From: Mastigamoeba balamuthi
Taxonomy: Eukaryota; Evosea; Mastigamoebida; Mastigamoebidae
DNA: 38,546 nt
Assembly (NCBI GenBank): GCA_902651635.1
Contig: CACRSC010000016.1
Span: 332,172 to 370,717, forward strand
Direction: 5' to 3'
The notes under the pieces were generated by a model, which saw nothing but the letters and a program-made list of their open reading frames with translations, had not been told where the DNA came from and made no database searches. Position numbers and translations under genes: made by a program. This document shows, piece after piece, positions 30,869-38,546 of the stretch. The first letter of the stretch is position 1, and the number at the start of each line of letters is the position of its first letter.

Positions 30869-33660
30869 GGTTTGGATCGATCGAATTCCTTCCTCAGGCC
30901 GTTCCTAGAACTCCTCTTCCCCCTGCATGCCAGGCCCGGAGCCAGATGCAAAGCAGGTTCCGGTTCGTCTGCTGCCCATTTCCTGTACTGGCTTGTGGGC
31001 AGGACACTCTCCATGGGGCCGTGGAGGTTGCAGTCAACCCCCTCCCACTCGGTAATCAGGCGGTACAGCCGGCAGGCCTCGCGCACGTCCTGTTGCAAAG
31101 ACCCACCGTTCCACTGGTACCCGGTTTTACGCCAATCAGCGAGTTGCAGTAGCGCGGGGAGGTCACTGCCTGTGGCAGCTGCGACCTCTATGGAACCCAC
31201 GAGCGCCCCGGGGTCGCCCAGATCCTCGAGCAGCCTCGCGGCCATAGGGTCCGTGGTGGACGTGCGGCGGAGCATCGCGACAAAGCCATCTGGTTCCCGG
31301 CTCTCTTCGTTGTCACTGGCAGCGCTTTCATCTCTGACAGCAGCGTAGTACTGTATGAGCAGCATCGTAGCACGAAGGCTTCCAGCAGCAGACGCGTCTC
31401 TGAGAGCCCGCCCGAACTCTGACAGGTTTTTGGGGAGCAGATGCTCGCGAATACACAGAGCATAGCCCAGCATCGCGTCCGCTCCCTGAGCTGCGGCACC
31501 GCAGCCGCAGTACTTGGCAGCCCAGAACACAGCGTCGGGGTGGCCTTGCATCGCAGCGAACGAGAGCTGGTACACGGCGCTCTCTGCGCTCTGCCTCCTG
31601 AACACGCCAAGAAAGCTGCAGAGCGCCAGCCGCACCTGCTGGTCGAGATCTCCTGACTGCGCTGCCAAAATGATGGCTGCCACTGCCCTCGCGCCACCAG
31701 CACTCCTGGGCAGCCCCGCCACGGCTTTGTCGGCCATGCCGCGCCCTTCGTATGGAGTCACAGGGCCGCCAGTTGGCCACCACACCACTGCGGGAAGGGC
31801 GGCCACACGCCGGTAGAGTTTCACGAGGGCATCAGTGGCGAACTCGTCGCTCGGGTCGTCCGCCGCCAGCTGTGCCAGCAGGTAGTCGGCAGTCCACGCG
31901 AACTGAACCGCGTTTCCGTTGTACAGCCCACCATCGAGGGCTTTAGTGAGCTGTTCGGCTGCTTCATCGGGGTCTCGCTTAGTGCCCTCGCCCCTCGCAA
32001 AACACACGCTGAGAAGCAGATTGCCCTCTGGGATCCCGCGGTGGGCGAGAGCGAGGCCCAGGATGTATTTGGCCCGGCCAGTGAGCTGGGGCAGGATACG
32101 GTACCAGGCCTTGGCAGAGCCTTCGTGCTCGTAGTCCAGGTGGAACAGGGCGTAGGCCAGAGATAGCATCTGGAAGCTGTCTGCGCGGCCATTGGTAGCG
32201 ACCCTGACGGTTGTCGCCCAGCACAGGTCGGAGCCATGGCCCGCGGGATGGGCCAGGCGGTAGAGAACTGCGAACGTGTTGCAATCGGAGCTCTCGCTGC
32301 CGTCGATCGCGCCAAAGAACCGCAGAAACATGTTCAGGGGCACGGTGAGCAGCAGCTCGCTGAGAAGGGCCACGAGGGTCCTGGCTGCTTCTTCGTTGGC
32401 GCCGGCAGTGGCGGCATGAAAGAGCACCTCCACCTTAGCGCGTTTCCGCTCGCGCATCTTGCGGGAAACAGCGCTGTTGCCCCAGAGGTCCCGCTGGCAC
32501 AGCCGCACGTACAGCGGTGCGGGCACGAGGACAGGGCCGTCGATGGCCTGGAGCATGTCGAAGGCACGGCCGGCGTCCTCCAGCGAGAGGATGTCAGAGG
32601 CGCGCAGAACGAGCATCTGGAGAGCCTCGTAGCAGGCAGGCAGGTCTCTGCGCTGCAGGGAGTCCTTGGCCTCGCTGAGCAGCAGCCGCGTGGCCCTCGC
32701 CCACAGCTCGTCCGTGCTGGTCCGGGGGCGACACAGAAGCTCGGCGAGGCGGAGCGCACATGCCCCGGGGCGCAGACGGTCGGTGCAGCGTATATCAGCC
32801 CGAGTGCACGAGACGTGCAACAGGACATCGTCCCGCTGGAGCAACCACACGTACAGCTGCGCGGGCACGACTACAGTGCCGTCGATGGCCTGGAGCATAG
32901 CGAAGGCGCGGCCGGCGTCCTCGGGAGAGAGGATGTCAGAGGCGTGCAGAACGAGCGCCTGGAGAGCCTCGTAGCAGGCAGACAGGTCCCCGCGCTGCAG
33001 GTAATGCTGGGCCTCGCTGAGCAGTATCCGCGTGGCCATCGCCCAGAGCTCGTCCGTGCTGGTCCGCGGGCGGCACAGCTCCTCGACGAGGCGGAGCACG
33101 CACGCCCCGGGGCGCAGACGGTCGGTGCAGCATATATCAGCCCGAGTGCACGAGACGTGCAGCAGGACGCAGGACCGCCGCAGTAACCACACGTACAGCT
33201 GCGCGGGCACGAGGACAGGGCCGTCGATGGCCCGGAGCATGTCGAAGGCGTGGCCGGCGTCCTCGGGAGAGAGGACGTCGGAGGCGCGCAGAACGAGCAT
33301 CCGGAGAGCCTCGCGGCAGGCAGGCAGGTCCCAGCGCTGCAGGGAGTCCTCGGCCTCGCTGAGCAGCAGCCGCGTGGCCATCGCCCACAGCTCGTCCGTG
33401 CTGGTCCGCGGGCGGCACAGCTCCTCGGCGAGGCGGAGCGCGCACGCCCCGGAGCGCAGGCGGAGGGCGGCGTCCCACAGAACCGCGAGTGCCGCGCTGC
33501 GGTCTGGGCGCACGGTGGTGCCGGCGAGGAGGTCTTGGGCAAAGGCCAGTGCCCGGGCGCCGCTGCTGAACGTCGGTATCGCAGGCGGCCCAAAGCTCCC
33601 GGGGCCCGGGCCTGGCGGCGGAGGCGCGCCGACCTCCTCGTCGCAGAGCGAAGACCACAT
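30865..33660 (-). CDS. Sel1/TPR-like repeat protein with internal 114-residue triplication, 931 aa
   Basis: A single open frame from ATG 33660. After a Pro-rich start, a 114-residue helical unit is repeated: residues 67-180, 181-294 and a partial unit 295-391. Units are marked by CALRLAEELCRPRTSTDELW, LSPEDAG and VLLHVSCTRAD. The C-terminal 540 residues show Sel1-like pairs of helices, for example the GEGTKRDPDEAAEQL block near residue 550, and an Ala-rich middle. Sel1 proteins are scaffolds (family knowledge); partners cannot be inferred. The paralogue at 36558-38546 has the unit only once, so the triplication is recent. No membrane segment or signal peptide. Confidence 0.75.
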   Translation of the reverse strand: MWSSLCDEEVGAPPPPGPGPGSFGPPAIPTFSSGARALAFAQDLLAGTTVRPDRSAALAVLWDAALRLRSGACALRLAEELCRPRTSTDELWAMATRLLLSEAEDSLQRWDLPACREALRMLVLRASDVLSPEDAGHAFDMLRAIDGPVLVPAQLYVWLLRRSCVLLHVSCTRADICCTDRLRPGACVLRLVEELCRPRTSTDELWAMATRILLSEAQHYLQRGDLSACYEALQALVLHASDILSPEDAGRAFAMLQAIDGTVVVPAQLYVWLLQRDDVLLHVSCTRADIRCTDRLRPGACALRLAELLCRPRTSTDELWARATRLLLSEAKDSLQRRDLPACYEALQMLVLRASDILSLEDAGRAFDMLQAIDGPVLVPAPLYVRLCQRDLWGNSAVSRKMRERKRAKVEVLFHAATAGANEEAARTLVALLSELLLTVPLNMFLRFFGAIDGSESSDCNTFAVLYRLAHPAGHGSDLCWATTVRVATNGRADSFQMLSLAYALFHLDYEHEGSAKAWYRILPQLTGRAKYILGLALAHRGIPEGNLLLSVCFARGEGTKRDPDEAAEQLTKALDGGLYNGNAVQFAWTADYLLAQLAADDPSDEFATDALVKLYRRVAALPAVVWWPTGGPVTPYEGRGMADKAVAGLPRSAGGARAVAAIILAAQSGDLDQQVRLALCSFLGVFRRQSAESAVYQLSFAAMQGHPDAVFWAAKYCGCGAAAQGADAMLGYALCIREHLLPKNLSEFGRALRDASAAGSLRATMLLIQYYAAVRDESAASDNEESREPDGFVAMLRRTSTTDPMAARLLEDLGDPGALVGSIEVAAATGSDLPALLQLADWRKTGYQWNGGSLQQDVREACRLYRLITEWEGVDCNLHGPMESVLPTSQYRKWAADEPEPALHLAPGLACRGKRSSRNGLRKEFDRSKP
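32488..33462 (-). repeat. Intragenic tandem repeat: 342-nt unit, two full and one partial copy
   Basis: Units at 33462-33121, 33120-32779 and 32778-32488 within the Sel1-type gene. Period is exactly 342 nt (114 codons). Nucleotide identity looks high by eye, so expansion appears recent. The reading frame is preserved through all units. Confidence 0.85.
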
Positions 33661-35536
33661 GCCTGTGGGGCTGCTTGCACGTGCACTGAGACCCTGGCGG
33701 TGTGGTTTGGCTGTTGGGGGGTTTTGTGGGCGAGTGTTGGGGGCACCACTTCGGATTTAGTGCCCCAAAAAAACCCAGTGGATCATCGGTTGGTGACTCA
33801 CATTTTTTAAAAAAGTATCTCAAGGTGGACGAGAGGTCTGGCACTGAACATCCCCAGACCCAAAGCCGGTCGTGAAGTGCACAGTCTGTGAATGTTCCCT
33901 GACCAGTGCCGTGTGGGGCTGCAGAGTTGTGTTTGTGGATAGCAGAGAGGGCTCTGCACTGCTCTGCTCCCTCAGGACGCCCCTTTGCCACGACAGCACC
34001 ACCAGCCTCACAAAATGGACTCAACAGCAGTCACAAAAGAGACAGCAGACACGCAGCACACTCACAGCCAGCCAACACCCTTCCAGGGTTCCCTCCAGCC
34101 CCGTGCCGTGTGCTTAGAGTGATGACCTGTGGAGCTCCTATGATGTGAGTGATGCCTGATCCAGGCCTCTGTTGTGCACAGTGCAATCACATGTGAAAGC
34201 TTCATGGTAGGTATGATCCTTTGCCGCAGCTGTTGTTCATCCCACTGCAGTACCCCTTGCAGGTGCTGGGTGAGCATAGTGCTTTAGCTGGTTATTGTTG
34301 TCCTTGGTGACTAGAAGAGCCTGGAATGCTTCTGGATTGATGGCAGGGATGCCTTGCAGTGTGCCTTGATGTTACTTACCATCTGTGAGAGTGCAGTGTG
34401 TCAGAATGAGTTAATTAAATGTATTTTTGTTATTTCTGATATTGCTGGTGCATATGCCAGCAGCACATGGTGACTTGTACAATGGCATATGATGTAATAT
34501 GACCTTTTCGCATCAGTCATCTCTGCAGTGAGCATAAAAAGGATTGGTCTGATCCGTTCAAAGAGTGTATGGCCTCATGAATGGTAGCTGATGAGTTGGA
34601 TGCAAGCCATCAGCAAATCACAAACTGAGAACTGGGCAGTTTTGACCTTGTACTGGTGGTGTCTGGTGGCATCGAACAGCTGTGGACAGAGTCACAGAAA
34701 GGAGCTCTATGAACTCCAAAGACCTTCCAGCACGAACTGTGGCCCTCATGTAGCAGAAGGGCAGCCCATTGTGCAGGCTGAAGCACTAAAGACTTCAAGG
34801 ATGAGAGGGAATGTTCTGACACTGAGCAAGGCAATTGATCAACATCAGAACTGTGGGATCATAGCTCATTTTTAGGTTATCCTATAAGCTTTGGTCAATG
34901 ACAACTGACTGTAACATACCTGCCAGTGGCTGTATGTTGTGTGTTAATGCCCGTGATATTTACTTCTGGGATGTGTGACATATGGAATCCAGCAAACTGA
35001 CCATGTTACTGCAGTTTGGTTATGTGTACTGAGCCTATGTGTAAAGAAAGAGTGGACTCTTGTTCATTCTTAACCTCATTATTCTGGTTAACACCTGCAT
35101 GAAGAAGCAGTTATGCTGCCTCGTTCTCATCCCAGCATTTTCACTGACTGGAATGCAGAAGAAGAGTATGATGAAGAGCATCTTCTGTGGTACAGTAAGC
35201 ACCCTGTTGTGCTGACAGTATGGCATCATTTCTATATTGACTCCTCCTGTGGAACAGTGAGAAAGTGATCAATTTGTATGTATTTCCTCTGTCTTTCACA
35301 ATTTTTTCATTTGGTTAATTCAATAAAAACAGTTGGTCATCACTGTGATTTATGCACTGCACATTTCAACGAATATAGTGATTAAATTGCAAAAAACGAA
35401 TTTATCACTTGATGAAATAAAATCAATAATTACATTTCAAATTTCAATTTTTGTTTTTATTAAATCGAAATTCAATTTATTATCTGTGCTGCTTCAGCAG
35501 CACTGTGTGACACCTCTTCTGCTGAGCAGAGAGGCG
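33661..35536. other. Lower-GC, gene-poor region
   Basis: About 1.9 kb with no convincing gene. GC falls visibly from about 34100 onward and is lowest at 35230-35480, where A/T runs and AATAAA (35320-35325) occur. Short frames on both strands are interrupted by stops. It may be decayed mobile or foreign DNA, but I recognise no transposase, terminal repeat or target-site duplication. Confidence 0.45.
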
Positions 35537-35991
35537 TCACACATCCTCAAGGAGCATCTTCTCAAGCATGGTCAGATCGTCCCAGTCAATGTGCATATTG
35601 TGCATATCCTGCTCGTCCTGCTGCTCCTGCTCACTGTCAGAAGTAAGACACGTGAAGTGGTTCATGCTGTGTGTGATATGGACCATATCCCATTGTTGAT
35701 ACAGAGAGCATTGGGATTGCTCAGCACTGCATTATGTTGGCTGTTGACAAATAGAGTATGGCCTGTCTTAGTGACTTGTTCATAATGTATATCAAGAACA
35801 AGCTTACACACAAGGCGGTGGAGGTGCAGGCTATAAAGGGCATCACGAAGGGTCCCAAGGTCAGTGTGACTATCTCCTGTGTTTAGGCAGCCATTCATAT
35901 AATTTTGTGTGCCCTGGCATCTGGCAGCAACTTCAGCACGTTCAAGCAGTATCTTCAGGTGAAGGAGGGAACGTGTCCCAGGGTTTTTCAT
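35537..35991 (-). pseudogene. Two-exon gene or gene remnant of unknown family (134-aa model)
   Basis: Minus-strand pieces 35991-35684 and 35633-35537 join in phase across a 50-nt intron (GTCCAT...TGACAG). The product runs from MKNPGTRSLLHL through NYMNGCLNTGDSHTDLGTL and LVCKLVLDIHYEQ to an acidic C-terminus, DWDDLTMLEKMLLEDV. Composition is lower in GC than surrounding genes. The 5' end abuts a plus-strand fragment of the acidic membrane gene at about 35985, so the gene is probably truncated there. Family not recognised. Confidence 0.4.
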
Positions 35992-36215
35992 CAAGCTGCT
36001 AAGGCCATGCAGGCATACACCAACTTCACGAGGCAGCAGGCCCCCATCACCAGCGCAGTGGCTGCTTGTGAGGCGAGGGAGCCGAGGGCGTGGCTTGTGC
36101 AGGTCAACAAGCGCAGTGCGGTGCGTCGTGTCCTGCCTCCACAGCCCCTGGCCCCTCACGGCTCACTCACGTCACACAGAACTCCGCCGAGGCGTACAGT
36201 GATTCCCCTTTGCCC
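35985..36215 (+). pseudogene. Decayed copy of the last exon of the acidic membrane-protein gene
   Basis: Matches the DH-like exon end of the parent at 4147-4560 (minus): MQAYTNFTRQQA, then a deletion to EAREPRAWLVQVNK and AVRRVLP, continuing into the parent's 3' end (HGSLTSHRTP) and flank. An internal stretch of roughly 70 codons is missing. Confidence 0.75.
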
Positions 36216-36378
36216 ATGTGTGCATTCATAAGCACACGGCAAACATACAGGACTCAACAAGATTGTGATGTACATAGATAGCACAACAGTCACTTGTGAG
36301 GTGTAGTGCTCTGCATCGATGGCCTGCGTGACCAGACAGTGTCATACAACGTGTGCATGTGTGCACAGGCTGCAGATA

Positions 36379-36545
36379 GGAACAAGCATTGTTGTGTTTG
36401 TCTCTCTTTGCTGGCGTGTGTTACTCCCAACAGTCGTTGGCCGCCACCCAGGGCTCGTCACGAGGAGACGGAGACAGTGAGCCCCAAAAGTGTGAAGCGT
36501 CCGCCTGGACACTTCACTATTTTGATCGATATAATCCCTTCCACA
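36379..36545. repeat. Duplicated 3' flank shared with 30722-30890
   Basis: About 165 nt, nearly identical to 30722-30890, sits downstream of (and in the first copy overlaps the end of) the two Sel1-type genes. It includes the inverted repeat and shows that both genes were copied with their 3' flank. Confidence 0.85.
36492..36517. terminator. Second copy of the 3' inverted repeat (one mismatch)
   Basis: GTGAAGCGTCC, loop GCCT, GGACACTTCAC. Only one pair differs from the copy at 30843-30868. Here it lies about 40 nt beyond the likely stop codon at 36558. Confidence 0.45.
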
Positions 36546-36557
36546 GGCGGTTGGCTC

Positions 36558-38546
36558 CTAGAACATCCAGGCATCAGATGCACGGCAGGTTTTCAGTGCG
36601 TCTGCTGCCCATCTCCTGAGCTGGCTTGGACTCTCCATAGGACCGTGGAGGTTGCAGCCAACCTCCTCCCAGTCTGTAATCAGGCGGTACAGCCGGCAGG
36701 CCTCGCGCACGTCCTGCTGCAAAGCCCCACCGTCCCACTTGTACCCGTTTCTGAGCAGATTCGCGAGGTGCAGCATTGCGGGGAGGTCCTCCCTGCCTGT
36801 GGCAGCTGCGACCCTCAGGGTACCCACGAGCGTCCCGGGGTCGCCCAGGTCCTCGAGCAGCCTCGCGGCCGCAGGGTCCGTGGCAGACGTGCGGCGGAGA
36901 ATCGCGACAAAGCCAGCTGGTCTCCAGCTCTCTCCGTTGCCGCTGTCCGTAATGCCGACAGCAGCGCGGTGGTACTGCACGAGCAGCATCGTAGCACGAG
37001 GGCTTCCAGCAGCAGACGCGTCTCTGAGATCCTGTCCGAGCAGGCCAGGTCGCCGGGGAGCAGATGCTCACGGACGCACAGCGCATAGCCCAGCATCGCG
37101 TCCGCTCCCTGAGCTGCGGCACCGCGGTCGCAGTACTTGGCAGCCCAGAACACAGCGTCGGGATGGCCTTGCCTCCAAGCGCGCACGAGCTGGTACACGG
37201 CGCTCTCTGCGCTCTGCCTCCTGAACACGCCGAGAAAGCTGCAGAGCGCCAGCTGCACCTGCTGGTCGCGATCTCCTGAACGCGCTGCCACAATGATGGC
37301 TGCCACTGCCCTCGCGCCACCCGCGCTCCTGGGCAGCCCCTTCACAGCTTCGTCGGCCGTGTTGCGCCCTTCGTAGGGAGTCACAGGGCCGCCAGTTGGC
37401 CACCACACCGCTGCGGGAGGGGCGGCCATGTAGATGTCCGAGAGGGCATCAGTGAAGAACTCGTTGCTGGGGTCGTCGGCCGCCAGCTGCGCCAGCTGGT
37501 CGTCGGCAGTCCACGCGAACTGGACTGCGTTTCTGATGTGCAGCCCACGGTCGAGGGCTGCAGTGAGCTGATCGACCGCTCCAGTGGGGTCTCGCTCAGT
37601 GCCCTCGCCCCTCGCAGAGCACACGCCGAGGTGCAGATTGCCCTCTGGGATCCCGCGGTGGGCGAGGGCGAGGGCCAGGATGTATTTGGCCCGGCCAGTG
37701 AGCTGGGGCAGGACGCTGTGCCAGGCCTCGGCGGGGCCTCTATGCGTGTCATCCAGGCGGTGCAGGGCGTAGGCCAGGGATAGCGCCTGGTAGCTGTCTG
37801 CGTGGCCTTTGGTAGCGTCATCGACGACTGCCTCCCAGCGCCGGCTGACCCAGCCATCTCGCGCGGGATGGGCCAGGCGGTAGAGAACCGTACCCGCGTG
37901 GTTGAGGACTTCCCTGCTGCCGTCGATCATCCCAAAGAACCGCAGATACGTGTGCGGGCGCTCGTAGCTGTCGTGGCACAGCAGCTCGCTCAGATGGTAC
38001 ACGAGGGTCCTGGCCGCTGCTTCGTTGGCGCCGGCAGTGGCGGCGCGGAAGAGCACCTCCACCTGCGCGCGGTGCAGCTCATGCGCCTCGGGGAAGACGG
38101 CTCTGTCGCCCCGCGTGCACGAGACGTGCAGCAGGACGTCGTCCCGCTGGAGCAGCCGCCCGTACAGCGGCCCGTACAGCCGCACGGGCCCGAGGACAGG
38201 GCCGTCGATGGCCCGGAGCATGTCGAAGGCGCGGCCGGCGTCCTCGGGAGAGAGGACGTCGGAGGCGCGCAGAACGAGCGCCTGGAGAGCCTCGCGGCAG
38301 GCAGGCAGGTCCCAGCGCTGCAGGGAGTCCTCGGCCTCGCTGAGCAGCAGCCGCGTGGCCATCGCCCACAGCTCGTCCGTGCTGGTCCGCGGGCTGCACA
38401 GCTCCTCGGCGAGGCGGAGCGCGCACGCCCCGGAGCGCAGGCGGAGGGCGGCGTCCCGCAGCACCTCGAGTGCCGCGCTGCGGTCTGCGCACACGGTGGT
38501 GCCGGCGAGGAGGTCTTGGGCAAAGGCCAGCGCCCGGGCGCCGCTG
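36558..38546 (-). pseudogene. Sel1/TPR-like paralogue, frameshifted and truncated by the window edge
   Basis: Closely related to the gene at 30865-33660. The N-terminus continues beyond 38546; the first visible residues correspond to about residue 33 of the paralogue. The 114-residue unit is present once, then diverges (PVRLYGPLYGRL). The frame is continuous to about 37060, where comparison with the paralogue shows one base missing (25 versus 26 nt between tctctgaga and ggggagcag, at 37028-37062). Correct coding resumes in another frame to a stop at 36558. It is either a recent pseudogene or a single-base sequence error. Confidence 0.75.

Noticed and set aside
32488-33462. A CRISPR-like or satellite array
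   Set aside because: The repeats are 342 nt long, contiguous, in frame and coding; there are no spacers.
33661-35536. A mobile element in the AT-richer region
   Set aside because: No transposase or reverse-transcriptase motif, terminal repeat or target-site duplication could be seen.
1-38546. tRNA, rRNA or other structured RNA genes
   Set aside because: No cloverleaf with a GTTCGA-type arm or any rRNA-like segment was noticed by eye; a covariance-model scan would be needed to exclude them.

Overview
The window is nuclear DNA from a GC-rich unicellular eukaryote. Most genes are split by short GT-AG introns (about 43-480 nt, usually 50-110) with C/G-ending codons. A GH7 cellulase, an ankyrin-SAM-TKL kinase, a SAC9-like phosphatase, Sel1-repeat proteins and many gene fragments would fit a free-living amoebozoan such as an archamoeba. 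That placement is inference from gene content; no marker gene is present. Exon models were built by hand from reading frame, splice motifs and family fit.

Left part (1-12.6 kb): a secreted GH7 cellobiohydrolase with a probable GPI-anchor signal (+); decayed fragments of an HD-domain gene and of an ankyrin gene (both -); a TG-rich tract; an acidic single-pass membrane protein with a possible DH-like C-terminus (-); an intact HD-domain hydrolase (-) divergent from an unknown proline/alanine-rich protein (+); a four-helix membrane protein (-); and a small hydrophobic multi-exon candidate (+).

Centre (12.6-26.2 kb): a nine-exon SAC9-like phosphoinositide phosphatase carrying a FYVE-like zinc finger (-), divergent from an ankyrin-SAM-TKL kinase (+); a possible SPT23/MGA2-like regulator (+); and an ankyrin-type protein (+) whose 3' half is repeated exactly across a single N, almost certainly an assembly artefact.

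Right part (26.2-38.5 kb): a gene graveyard. At least four plus-strand fragments descend from the acidic membrane gene of the left part. Between them lie a lower-GC ART-like ORF ending in a CaaX box, a small repeat protein, a lower-GC tract with a two-exon remnant, and two Sel1-type paralogues on the minus strand. One paralogue is intact with an internal 114-residue triplication; the other is frameshifted and runs off the window. Their shared 3' flank contains an inverted repeat.

No operon-like logic applies. The intact genes suggest extracellular cellulose use, phosphoinositide signalling and kinase signalling, while the layout records repeated segmental duplication and decay.
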